The notes beneath the pieces were generated by a model. The model made no database searches, had not been told where the DNA came from, and was given only the letters and a program-made list of their open reading frames with translations. From Mucilaginibacter conchicola (GTDB lineage: Bacteria > Bacteroidota > Bacteroidia > Sphingobacteriales > Sphingobacteriaceae), in contig NZ_QWDC01000002.1 in assembly GCF_003432115.1 (NCBI RefSeq), forward strand, positions 248,001-312,000: DNA of 64,000 bases. The letters are read 5' to 3'. Positions 34,735 through 43,175 of this stretch are shown here, piece by piece. Each line of letters opens with the position of its first letter. Position 1 is the first letter of the stretch. Made by a program: the position numbers and the translations under genes.

Positions 34735-36759
34735 TTATTTACAATATTTAGCAGACTCTGCTGCTGCGGTTTTTGAGCCGAGGCTAATGGCCTGTTTAAA
34801 ATCGGTACAGGCATTAGCAACATCTTTCTGGTTAACTCGTGCACGACCTCTGAGGGTGTAGATCTCGGGGTTCTTTGGCTCAATTTTAATCGCATAATTA
34901 AAATCAAGATTGCTGCGTTCGGTATCGCCGGCAAGGCTGCGAGCAAGGCCGCGCCATGCGTAAGCAATGGTGTTATCAAGATCAATAAAAGTGACACTGT
35001 TGAAATCATCAACCGCGCCCTGGTAGTTCTGCATAGCCAGGCGGATTTGCCCGCGGATGAAGAAGGCATCTTCCTGGCCATCATTTATTTTGATGCCTTT
35101 TGCAATATCGGCCAGTGCGCCGGCATTGTCTTTCATATCAAATTTGGCACTGCCACGGTTAAAGTATGCCAGCGATGATGCGGTATCTATCTTCAAAGCG
35201 GCATTGTAATCTGCAATGGCACCCGGCAGGTCGCCGGTATGCTGTTTGGCCACACCACGCCCAACCAAAAAATTAGCATTCTTAGGATTTTTGGTCACCA
35301 ACGCACTAAACAGCGGCAAGCTTTCGGTATAAAACTTAGCACGCACCATCGATTTTACGTACCTGTCGCGCAGGTTATCGTCGTCTTTATCAATAGTGGC
35401 AATGCGTTTATAGTCGGCCAATGCACCTGCGCGGTCATTCACTTTAAGGCGGGTTTCGGCTCGTTTTAACAATGTTTCAGAGTCGCCGGGGCTGTAGCTT
35501 AAGGCTTTGTTGTAATAACCCAAAGCGGTATCGTACTGGTGCCTGCCTGCGGCAATATTACCCAGCAATACATAAGAGTAATCGTTAGATGGGTTCATTC
35601 TTATACCCTGATTCAGGTCGGCCAGTGCAGCGGTAGTATCCTTCAGTTCAAGGTTGGCGCGGGCACGGCTTACGTAGGCATAAGAGTTTTTGGCATCCAG
35701 TTCAATAGAGCGGTCGGCATCATCTTTGGCATCATCAAAAGCTTTCATATCCAGCTTCAGGTCGGCACGGCTCTGGAAAGCATCTGATGTTTCCTTCAAC
35801 TCTATCGATTTATCAAAATCGGCCAGTGCTCCTTCTTTATCGTTAAGGTTGTATTTTACCAAACCATCGTACAGGTAAAGCTCAGCATTGTTGGGGTCGC
35901 GTTTAATGGCTTCGCCAAAGTATTGCAGTGCACCTTTTTTATCGTTACTGCTGCTTAGCGCATTTGCCAGGTATTTGTACAAGTTAGGCAGGCGCGGATT
36001 TAAGGCGATGGTAGCTTTATAATCAGCAATGGCAGCATTGTAATTCTTAATATTGCCATAAGCGTTGCCACGATAAAACATAGCCTCAGCATTACGTGGA
36101 TTAAGCGCCAGTGCAGCAGTATAATCGGCAATAGCACCACGGTAGTCGCCCATGTTACCTTTTGAGTTTGCGCGGTAGTAGATAAGATCAGAGTTCTTAG
36201 GGTCAAGCGCTACGGCCTTGTTGTAATCTTCAATGGCGCCTTCGTTATCCTTCAAATTAGCCTTCGCCACACCACGGTATTCATATAACGATGGGTCGCG
36301 CGGATCTAACGAAATGGCTTTTGTAAAATCCTCAACGGCGCCTTGGTGATCACCTAAATTAGCTTTAGCATTAGCCCTATAATGGTACATATCTGCACGC
36401 GGATTAAGCGCTATAGCTTTATTGAAATCAGCAACAGCCTCATTAAACCGGCCTTTGTCATTATAGATATTGGCACGATATAAATACGCAAAAGCGTTAT
36501 TGGGGTCGTACTGTATGGCTTTGGTGTAATCGGCAACAGCATTATCAGATTCTTTTAAGTTACTGTAAGCATTTGCACGATAGAAGTATGCCTTTGCGTT
36601 GTTAGGCTCAATCTCAATGGCTTTACCAAAATCGATAATCGCCTGCCGATAGTTTTTAATATTAGCCTCGGTATTACCCACACCTATTAAAGCCTCGGCG
36701 CTTTGCGCAAAGCAATAAGCAGGTAGCAGTAAGAGTGCTATAATAATTGATCTGACCAT
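34735..36759 (-). CDS. Large tetratricopeptide-repeat protein
   Basis: The 674-residue protein has a signal peptide (MVRSIIIALLLLPAYCFAQ). Nearly the whole mature sequence consists of about 18 TPR units of 34 residues with the consensus pattern of W/Y-G-Y-F/A-A/P (AKAYFYRANAYSNLKESDNAVADYTKAIQYDP is one unit). It ends with DVANACTDFKQAISLGSKTAA. TPR superhelices bind partner proteins. It is secreted or periplasmic and last in the four-gene operon with the beta-barrel protein 10 nt upstream. It may link that barrel to a synthesis machine. Confidence 0.9.
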   Translation of the reverse strand: MVRSIIIALLLLPAYCFAQSAEALIGVGNTEANIKNYRQAIIDFGKAIEIEPNNAKAYFYRANAYSNLKESDNAVADYTKAIQYDPNNAFAYLYRANIYNDKGRFNEAVADFNKAIALNPRADMYHYRANAKANLGDHQGAVEDFTKAISLDPRDPSLYEYRGVAKANLKDNEGAIEDYNKAVALDPKNSDLIYYRANSKGNMGDYRGAIADYTAALALNPRNAEAMFYRGNAYGNIKNYNAAIADYKATIALNPRLPNLYKYLANALSSSNDKKGALQYFGEAIKRDPNNAELYLYDGLVKYNLNDKEGALADFDKSIELKETSDAFQSRADLKLDMKAFDDAKDDADRSIELDAKNSYAYVSRARANLELKDTTAALADLNQGIRMNPSNDYSYVLLGNIAAGRHQYDTALGYYNKALSYSPGDSETLLKRAETRLKVNDRAGALADYKRIATIDKDDDNLRDRYVKSMVRAKFYTESLPLFSALVTKNPKNANFLVGRGVAKQHTGDLPGAIADYNAALKIDTASSLAYFNRGSAKFDMKDNAGALADIAKGIKINDGQEDAFFIRGQIRLAMQNYQGAVDDFNSVTFIDLDNTIAYAWRGLARSLAGDTERSNLDFNYAIKIEPKNPEIYTLRGRARVNQKDVANACTDFKQAISLGSKTAAAESAKYCK

Positions 36760-36769
36760 TTTAAATATC

Positions 36770-37615
36770 TTATCTGAAAGGCTTAATTAATACTGAGAAC
36801 GATGCCGTAGTACCATTACCGGTGTTACGACCGTTTATAAAATGCCCGCCCGTTGCAAAAAAAGACAGGCGCTTGTTAGCTGTGTAACCGTAAGTAAGCG
36901 ATGCCTGGTTAAACGCAAAGTTTTTGTTAACCGCCTGTATTGGCGAAAATTGCGTAAACTTACTTGACGAGTAGAAACCTCCCAACGATACTGATAACTG
37001 GTGATGGAAGCGCCTATCGAGTGTTAAACCAAAAGTACCGGTATACCTATCCTGCGTAGGGCCATCGGGGCCAAAATATTGGCGAACACCGTTCTCCAGC
37101 GTAAAGTAATAGTTTTTACCAAATACTTTACCGCTACCGGCAAAGGCCAGCTTTATTTCGGCACCTTGTTCGCGGTAGCCCAGGCCAAGATCATTGTATA
37201 ACGGCGTGATGTAAGTACCCTGCACCGTGAAATAGTATATGTAATTGATGTTGGCTACGTAATAACGTAACCCCAACTCAAGATCGGTAAGGCCGCTACT
37301 GGTTGTTCTTGCCTGGCTATCTTCATAAGTGTTGCGTACATAAGGTAGCAAAGCAACTGCCGTTAATCTCCTGCTGATGCCATACTCGGCATACAACGAA
37401 AAACCAATAGATTGAAATTCTCCGCCATTTGGGAACGGGTTTTTATGACGTAATGAATCCCATCCGCTGTTTGCATAAAAGTAGCTAACCGATGGCGATA
37501 GCAGCAAACGTTTTGGCCTTACAGGGAAACCGCCCGCAAAACTGCTGTTATAAGCCAGTGTAAAAAGGCTTATGGCTATCAGGAATATTCTAAGTTGAGT
37601 TTTAGGTATTGTCAT
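36770..37615 (-). CDS. Outer-membrane beta-barrel protein, unknown function
   Basis: The 281-residue protein has a signal peptide ending at SSFAGG. The rest alternates polar and hydrophobic residues with many aromatic and Gly residues (LLLSPSVSYFYANSGWDSL, LTDLELGLRYYVANINYIYY, FTVQGTYITPLYNDLGLGYR, HQLSVSLGGFYSSSKF) and ends in an amphipathic strand SFSVLIKPFR. This fits an outer-membrane barrel of about 12-14 strands. It resembles the phenol-degradation-type barrel family only in general layout. It lies 9 nt after the esterase gene in the operon. Confidence 0.78.
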   Translation of the reverse strand: MTIPKTQLRIFLIAISLFTLAYNSSFAGGFPVRPKRLLLSPSVSYFYANSGWDSLRHKNPFPNGGEFQSIGFSLYAEYGISRRLTAVALLPYVRNTYEDSQARTTSSGLTDLELGLRYYVANINYIYYFTVQGTYITPLYNDLGLGYREQGAEIKLAFAGSGKVFGKNYYFTLENGVRQYFGPDGPTQDRYTGTFGLTLDRRFHHQLSVSLGGFYSSSKFTQFSPIQAVNKNFAFNQASLTYGYTANKRLSFFATGGHFINGRNTGNGTTASFSVLIKPFR

Positions 37616-37624
37616 GTTGTTAGC

Positions 37625-38926
37625 TTAAAATAGTGCAAAATGGTCGCGCATCCATCTGCCTTCAAGGTCTTTGTATGATTGTGATATCTCGTGGCCAAGG
37701 TCTTTGAAAACCATCAGCCTTTTATTTCCGGGTATTACATTATAAGTTGCATACTCGCTATATGGCGGTGCATAAGGGTCAAGCAATCCTATACCCATTA
37801 TCATAGGGCAGGTTACACGTTCGGCAAAGTTTTTACCGTCGTAGTAGTTCATATTGCTTAGCACCTTGTCAAAGGTTAAGCCCGGTTGGGTACGTATATA
37901 TTTCTTAATATCGTTTATAGGCCAGGTAACCTCGCCATCCAGGTTATTTACATCACAAAGGATAGGGTTTTGTGCCGAACAAAGGTTAACGCGTTTATCC
38001 AGCGCAGCTGTAGCCAGTGCTAAATATCCGCCCATACTACCGCCCGATACAAGGATATTATCATGCTTTAAATTAGGCTGGGCGCAAATAAAATCTACCG
38101 CACGCAGGCAATCCATAATCACGCCGCGCATCACATAGTTATTTTTGTCTTCTATCCTGTAAAAAATAAACTCATCGCGGCGGGTGTCTATCGGGCCACG
38201 ACTATTACCCTGCCCTCTTACATTAAGGGTGATAATGGCAAGGTCTTCATCCAAACCGGTTATCGGCAGCAAATTAACCTGGTAACCCGGCAAACCCAGC
38301 AGTACCGAAAATTTGCGGTTAGGGTTTGAGTTAATAGGCACCGTCATCCAGCCTTTTATCAGGTAATTATCTAATGAGCGCATCTCGATGAGGAAAACCT
38401 TACGGTTATCAGTATTCATCTTAGGCATCGGGGTTATCTTAAAGTTGGGCTTAACGGCAGCCAGTTCGGCTTTGGCTTTGTTCCAGAAAGCATCAAAATC
38501 TGCAGGTTTCTGATATTTTGAGCGGATCACATCAGGCTTAATACCGAATACACGGCGGGTGGTATCATCGTACTCTGATATGTTCACCATAAAGTTGATC
38601 TTGTAAAAACCACTTGGCAGCGACGGCAGATCGAAGCTGTATTTCTGTGAGCTTTTTTTACCCAGGTTTACTTTTTGCGATGCCGTTTTAATGTTTTTAC
38701 CGTGCTGCGTTATCAGGTATGATACGGTACCTGTTTGCGGTGTATTGGTAGGATTTTTCACCTCGAAGGTATAGTCGGCATGATCGCCAAAGATGGCGTT
38801 CTTGTTGCCTGCGGTAAGTACGGTTGATATGCCTTCGTCATCATCCTGCGCAAGGGCGCGGTTTATCCCCGTAAGGGTGATAATGCAAAGGAGCAGTAGA
38901 AATATCTTGTTTGATCTGGTCACCAT
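37625..38926 (-). CDS. Secreted acetyl esterase (AXE1/cephalosporin-C deacetylase type)
   Basis: The 433-residue protein has a signal peptide (TLTGINRALAQ). An immunoglobulin-like domain at about 30-125 precedes an alpha/beta hydrolase. The catalytic triad is S297 (GGSMGG), D383 (LLDPYAPP) and H412 (LGHEIS). Other conserved spots are NVRGQGNSRGP (235-245), typical of acetyl xylan esterases. It removes acetyl groups from polysaccharides in the periplasm or outside. It lies 13 nt behind the acyltransferase gene, so the operon would both add and remove acetyl groups. Confidence 0.88.
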   Translation of the reverse strand: MVTRSNKIFLLLLCIITLTGINRALAQDDDEGISTVLTAGNKNAIFGDHADYTFEVKNPTNTPQTGTVSYLITQHGKNIKTASQKVNLGKKSSQKYSFDLPSLPSGFYKINFMVNISEYDDTTRRVFGIKPDVIRSKYQKPADFDAFWNKAKAELAAVKPNFKITPMPKMNTDNRKVFLIEMRSLDNYLIKGWMTVPINSNPNRKFSVLLGLPGYQVNLLPITGLDEDLAIITLNVRGQGNSRGPIDTRRDEFIFYRIEDKNNYVMRGVIMDCLRAVDFICAQPNLKHDNILVSGGSMGGYLALATAALDKRVNLCSAQNPILCDVNNLDGEVTWPINDIKKYIRTQPGLTFDKVLSNMNYYDGKNFAERVTCPMIMGIGLLDPYAPPYSEYATYNVIPGNKRLMVFKDLGHEISQSYKDLEGRWMRDHFALF

Positions 38927-38939
38927 GTTTAAATGCAGC

Positions 38940-40181
38940 TTAAGCTTTTATTGCCTCAGATTTGTTTTCAGGGTTACGCGCTTTATTCTTGATCAAAAAA
39001 TCCGACTGACGAATATAATGATTTAGCGGTTCCTCAATGGTTTTAAACAGCAGTATGGATACCGCATTAAGCACTATGAAGGCATAAAGTACGTTCAGGT
39101 TATCATATTGAAAAGGCGAGTTCCAATCCTTGCCCCATTTATCGTAAAGTTCAAAAATATCGTCGTTCCATTTGTTCAAATAATTATGGAACAGATCATA
39201 CATCCAGCCTAAATGGATCAAGTAGAATATGTATGAGCTTTTGCCCAGTAGCTCCACAAATTTAAAGCTCAGTATTTTCTTAAGGATGGTGGTCTCGGTT
39301 AATAAACCATAAAAGAACACCGCGATGGATGTAGCCAGTAAATAGTTATTTGTTACAATACCGAATGGATGGTGTAAACCTGCTATCTCCCCTTTTGGTA
39401 TAGGCAGGATGGACATAATCCAAACGCAGACGAATATGGCCAGGAAACCACCGTAGGTGAACCAGGTTTTGGCTTGCCCGTCAATTTTGTCCTGCCTGCG
39501 TTTAACAATGAGGGCCAACTGGATACCTGCAAAAAATTCAAAACAGCGGCCAAGGAAAGTGTAAAGGAACATAAAGGTAAAGTTGCCAAAGAAACCGTAC
39601 CAGTTAACGTTTCTGAATATCATTACCAGCCCTGCACCAAACAGTGTTATCACCGCCCATTGTAACCAGAATTTATTATATTTTTTTGCGAAGTAAAACA
39701 CGAACGGAGCCGAGAAATAGAAACACTCTTCCACCGTTAAGCTCCAGCCCTGGGCTATGCCTGTAAATTTCAGTTGGTCAAAAAAGCCACGCACAAAGGT
39801 GATATTCATAAAGAACAAACCTATGGGGCTGCCAAAGCCATTAACGGTTTTAGCATCATGCGTAAAATAGTAGGATATAAATGCGCCCGCTGTAAGCAGG
39901 AAATACATAGGGTAGATACGCGCCACCCTGTTTTTTAGGTATTGCTTAAACCAATCGCCGGTAAGTTTAAAATTATCAAAATACCTAAAGGCTATTAAAA
40001 AACCCGATAGCACAAAGAAAATGGTTACCCCGATATGGAACTCGTTAAGAAAACGTTGCACGCCGTGGGGAAAATTTTCATCAAAGGCATAAGCGTAGTG
40101 CGAAATAAACACCAGGTACGCTGCCAGTGCACGTACGCCCGTTAATGCCGGAATATAGTTTTGTAGAGGTTTTTGCGCCAA
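38940..40181 (-). CDS. Acyltransferase 3 family membrane protein (OafA-like)
   Basis: The 413-residue protein starts with the family signature YIPALTGVRALAAYLVFISHYAYAF; the His is the proposed catalytic one. About ten hydrophobic segments follow, including FFVLSGFLIAFRYF. OafA-type enzymes move acetyl groups from the cytoplasm to glycans on the periplasmic side. The only upstream start is a TTG at 40181 (TTG GCG CAA AAA). It heads the four-gene operon. A downstream ATG would cut the signature, so I kept the TTG. Confidence 0.87.
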   Translation of the reverse strand: MAQKPLQNYIPALTGVRALAAYLVFISHYAYAFDENFPHGVQRFLNEFHIGVTIFFVLSGFLIAFRYFDNFKLTGDWFKQYLKNRVARIYPMYFLLTAGAFISYYFTHDAKTVNGFGSPIGLFFMNITFVRGFFDQLKFTGIAQGWSLTVEECFYFSAPFVFYFAKKYNKFWLQWAVITLFGAGLVMIFRNVNWYGFFGNFTFMFLYTFLGRCFEFFAGIQLALIVKRRQDKIDGQAKTWFTYGGFLAIFVCVWIMSILPIPKGEIAGLHHPFGIVTNNYLLATSIAVFFYGLLTETTILKKILSFKFVELLGKSSYIFYLIHLGWMYDLFHNYLNKWNDDIFELYDKWGKDWNSPFQYDNLNVLYAFIVLNAVSILLFKTIEEPLNHYIRQSDFLIKNKARNPENKSEAIKA

Positions 40182-40566
40182 AACAGTATCTGAAAATTAA
40201 GTTTTACGGTAAATTGTTCGTAATAGTTATACAAAGCAAATACCAATAGCCATAACATGCAAATGCAACAGTTAAATTGGTAAAAAAAATTCAGAGATAA
40301 TTGTTTGGATTGCTCTTAGAGAAATGGGGAATATTCTTTAGGTCATTGAGTCATTCGCTGCGCTGTCACCGGGTCATTGCGCTCTCTCTAACATGTCATT
40401 TCGAGCGAGCAGAGGGACGGGCTAATGCAATGGGGCGACGAGAAATCTTGTTAGACAAGATAGGGCAATCTGCTTAGCATTGATAACATGATTTCTCCTC
40501 GCTGACGCTCGTTCGAAATGACACCGTGTTATTTTGGCCTTATCTGCACATTTGAAATCTGCAGAT
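40182..40566. other. Gap with a hairpin repeat and an end repeat
   Basis: No gene lies here. 40342-40380 contains direct GGTCATTGAGTCATT-type words similar to the inverted repeat at 62282-62357. 40395-40522 is a hairpin repeat and 40541-40568 is a repeat that recurs upstream of the radical SAM gene. The stretch next to 40181 has only AT-rich sequence, so any promoter of the acyltransferase operon is not obvious. Confidence 0.6.
40395..40522. repeat. Hairpin repeat, GTCATTTCGA family
   Basis: GTCATTTCGAGCGAGC and CTCGTTCGAAATGAC are the terminal arms. Inner segments ACGAGAAATCTTGTTA and TAACATGATTTCTCCTCG pair in part. Third copy of the family. Confidence 0.85.
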
Positions 40567-40568
40567 CT
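40541..40568. repeat. Flanking inverted repeat of the radical SAM gene, right side of gene
   Basis: TATCTGCACATTTGAAATCT followed by GCAGATCT. Read in reverse it resembles the sequence at 41548-41606. It overlaps the 3' end of the radical SAM gene. Confidence 0.55.
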
Positions 40569-41517
40569 ACAGCGCACTCCCCTGCACCACGCCTCTTTCC
40601 AGAATACGTTGGTCAATACGGTATTGGATCTCGCTTTTTTTTAGACCCCAGTTGGGGGCAATAAGTAGTTCGCGGTCGCTGAGGCCGAAAAGGCGTTGGA
40701 TCACAATATCCGGGCGAACCAATGGCAGCAGGTCGCAAAGGAAATCGGCGTATTCATCCAGGCTGAAAAGCTTAAATGGATCGCGTTTATATTTTACCCC
40801 CATCACGCTGCCTTCAACAATATGCAGGTGGTGGAATTTTACAAATTTAATCTGTTGGTGGCGATTGATCTCATCGGCATAGGCCAGCATCATTTCGCGG
40901 GTTTCGCCGGGCAGGCCAAATATGGTGTGCACGCAAATATCCAGCGGGCTGTTCTCTACCAGTTTCAGGGCCTTCAGCAATTCATCATGGCTGCAGCCCC
41001 GGTTTATTTGGGCAAGGGTATCATCATAAATGCTTTCCATGCCCATCTCCAGGTCAACATCAAAGCGGTCGGTATAGCTTTCAAGCAGGGCCACTTTTTC
41101 AAAGTCGATACAATCAGGCCGAGTACCTACGCTAAGGCCAACAATATCTTCGGTACCGTAGCTTAGCGCCTCATCATACATCATTTTTAAATAATGCGCA
41201 GGCGCGTAAGTATTGGTATTGGGCTGGAAATAGATAATGAATTTATCGGCACGGTTGCCTTTGCGGGCGCGCTCCATTCCTTCCATTACCTGCTGGCGCA
41301 CAGTTGCTGCATTACGGCTAACAGATGGTGTAAACGAATCTACATTGCAATAGGTACAACCGCCGTAGCCTTTGCTGCCATCGCGGTTGGGGCAGGTAAA
41401 GCCGCCATCAACAATTACTTTAAATACGCGCTTGCCTTTGTACTTCTCACGAAGCCATGGGCCGTAATTATTGTAACCTTTATCCCACTGTACCCCTGCC
41501 TGGTTTGTTAACATCAT
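40567..41517 (-). CDS. Radical SAM protein, TIGR01212/YhcC-like
   Basis: The 316-residue protein has an iron-sulfur cluster motif in an unusual form. Cysteines lie in GFTCPNRDGSKGYGGCTYC, so the third pair fits the CxxC part while the first lies 12 residues upstream, as in the YhcC/TIGR01212 family. Then come DVGLSVGTRPDCID and LEMGMESIYDDTLAQINRGC, core segments of the barrel. The reaction is unknown. The start is 41517 because a TATCTTTG box at 41533-41526 precedes it; the upstream ATG at 41553 lies before that box. Confidence 0.88.
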   Translation of the reverse strand: MMLTNQAGVQWDKGYNNYGPWLREKYKGKRVFKVIVDGGFTCPNRDGSKGYGGCTYCNVDSFTPSVSRNAATVRQQVMEGMERARKGNRADKFIIYFQPNTNTYAPAHYLKMMYDEALSYGTEDIVGLSVGTRPDCIDFEKVALLESYTDRFDVDLEMGMESIYDDTLAQINRGCSHDELLKALKLVENSPLDICVHTIFGLPGETREMMLAYADEINRHQQIKFVKFHHLHIVEGSVMGVKYKRDPFKLFSLDEYADFLCDLLPLVRPDIVIQRLFGLSDRELLIAPNWGLKKSEIQYRIDQRILERGVVQGSAL

Positions 41518-41525
41518 GATAGCCG

Positions 41526-41554
41526 CAAAGATACGCTTTTTTAAGATGCGCAAA
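41526..41554 (-). promoter_or_regulatory. Promoter of the radical SAM gene
   Basis: On the minus strand, TTTG (41554-41551) is followed after 17 nt by TATCTTTG (41533-41526), a perfect TAnnTTTG box, only 8 nt before the ATG at 41517. The -33 box lies within the repeat at 41548-41606. Confidence 0.5.
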
Positions 41555-41606
41555 TTTCAGATGTGCAGATATGAGATTGATGTGCAGATCTCAAATGTGC
41601 AAATAT
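41548..41606. repeat. Flanking repeat of the radical SAM gene, left side of gene
   Basis: Contains GCGCAAATTTCAGATGTGCAG and GATGTGCAGATCTCAAATGT, two near-direct copies. In reverse complement they resemble the repeat at 40541-40568, so the gene lies between inverted copies. Confidence 0.55.
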
Positions 41607-41621
41607 GCCGATGAAACAAAA

Positions 41622-41652
41622 AAAGGTGGCAAGCTTTCGCTTTGCCACCTTT
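41622..41652 (-). terminator. Terminator of the susCD operon
   Basis: AAAGGTGGCAA (41622-41632) and TTGCCACCTTT (41642-41652) form an 11-bp stem with a 9-nt loop. It lies 24 nt after the susD-like stop. Confidence 0.85.
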
Positions 41653-41675
41653 ATCAGATTGTGAGTTATGGAGTA

Positions 41676-43163
41676 TTATTTATCCCACCATATATGCGTA
41701 TTCAACGCATCAGGGCCTTGTCTTGCTACAACTTCGTTGTAGTTTGTTTTATTAAGATCATTCTCTGATTGCGGATACTGCTGCCTGCGTGGAATATGCT
41801 TATCAGCATTAAGCGCGGTTGGTACAGGATCTAACAACACCGGGAAACCTGTACGGCGATACTCTGCCCATGACTCCCAGCCGTTACCCAGATAATTAGC
41901 TAACCATTTCTGGGTAATTATCTGCTCTTCTGCTTTGGTTGCATCAAACACTACACCCGGCTTGGCTAAATAGGTGGCTGTTGCCGCCTCTGTTATGCCA
42001 TTTTGGGCTAATGATGCAGTTATACCCTTATTGTATAAGGTAGCTGCCTGTCCGTCGCCGCCGGTTATCCAACCCAGGTGCGCAGCTTCTGCCTGTGCAA
42101 ACAAAATTTGCGCATAGCTTGTCCATACAGTAGGGCTACTTTGGCTTGCGTATGCCGGGCCAATTTGAGAAATATTGCCCTTAACCTTACGATTGCCTAT
42201 TTTAAAAGCGCCCAATGCCGAACCTGATGTACCATAAGGTAAACCAACAATTGTGCCTGTAGATGTTGTATCTGCATAAACCTCTAAACGTGGGTCGGCA
42301 TTTGCCTTTAGGGTATTTATTACCAAAGCGCTTGGGCCATAGTCATAACGGTTACGGTAATTACCAAACCACGGGTTCTCGTTATTTAATTCACCTAAAT
42401 ATTTATATGTAGCGTTATCTTGGTTTGAAGTCATTAAACCATCGGCAACCGCTTTTTTAAATTCAGCACTACCGGTTGTTTCATCTATCTTGCTTAAACG
42501 CAGCGCCATAACAGCGCGTAACGAGTTTGCCCAGTGTTTCCATTTGGTAACATCACCTTGAAACAAGATATCTTCATAAAGGCCCCCATTATCAAACTGT
42601 GCCTGTGCTTCGGTAAGTTCTTTGAATAGAGCGGTGTAGATATCTTTCTGGGTATCAAACTTTGGCGTTAGCTCGGAAAGGCCTTTTAAGGCTTCAGAGT
42701 AAGGCACATCGCCCCAACGGTCAGTAACGGTTAAGAAAACAAAGGCCCTTAAAATACGCGCTACTGCTATCTGGTTTGCATTTGAGCCAAAATTTAAAGT
42801 GGTTATCGCATCTTTTAAAGCTGGGTCGGTATTAAACCTTATTACCTGGTTAAGATCGGCAATTGGGCCGGTATAGTAACCCTGGTAATCGTATTGCGCC
42901 AATGCAAATCTCGACTCATTGGTGTAAAATGTTTCAGAAAGATATTGCGAGTATAATTCGCCTGCGGCGCTATTAATGTTGGTTGTAGCGTTACCACCAC
43001 CTGTACCACCAAGCCATTGTATAGCACTGTTAATGCCATAGCCGGTAGAAAGTACATCAGGTTGGTTGGGGCTAACGTTCATGTCGTCGGTAATTTTTTT
43101 GCAGGAAGTAAGCACCGCCGCTGCAACAAAAACCACCAATATTTTATTTAAATACTTTTTCAT
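41676..43163 (-). CDS. SusD/RagB-family outer-membrane lipoprotein
   Basis: The 495-residue protein has a lipobox (AVLTSC, C21) after a signal peptide and the family's early DDMNVSPNQPDV segment. Alpha-helical TPR-like segments follow, and a late VWTSYAQILFAQAEAAHLGWI motif is typical. It belongs to the SusD/RagB-like group of nutrient-binding lids that close over a SusC barrel. Substrate unknown. It follows the susC-like gene by 12 nt. No glycoside hydrolase, sulfatase or regulator lies beside it, so it is not an obvious polysaccharide utilisation locus. Confidence 0.93.
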   Translation of the reverse strand: MKKYLNKILVVFVAAAVLTSCKKITDDMNVSPNQPDVLSTGYGINSAIQWLGGTGGGNATTNINSAAGELYSQYLSETFYTNESRFALAQYDYQGYYTGPIADLNQVIRFNTDPALKDAITTLNFGSNANQIAVARILRAFVFLTVTDRWGDVPYSEALKGLSELTPKFDTQKDIYTALFKELTEAQAQFDNGGLYEDILFQGDVTKWKHWANSLRAVMALRLSKIDETTGSAEFKKAVADGLMTSNQDNATYKYLGELNNENPWFGNYRNRYDYGPSALVINTLKANADPRLEVYADTTSTGTIVGLPYGTSGSALGAFKIGNRKVKGNISQIGPAYASQSSPTVWTSYAQILFAQAEAAHLGWITGGDGQAATLYNKGITASLAQNGITEAATATYLAKPGVVFDATKAEEQIITQKWLANYLGNGWESWAEYRRTGFPVLLDPVPTALNADKHIPRRQQYPQSENDLNKTNYNEVVARQGPDALNTHIWWDK

Positions 43164-43175
43164 AAATACTTCTGC

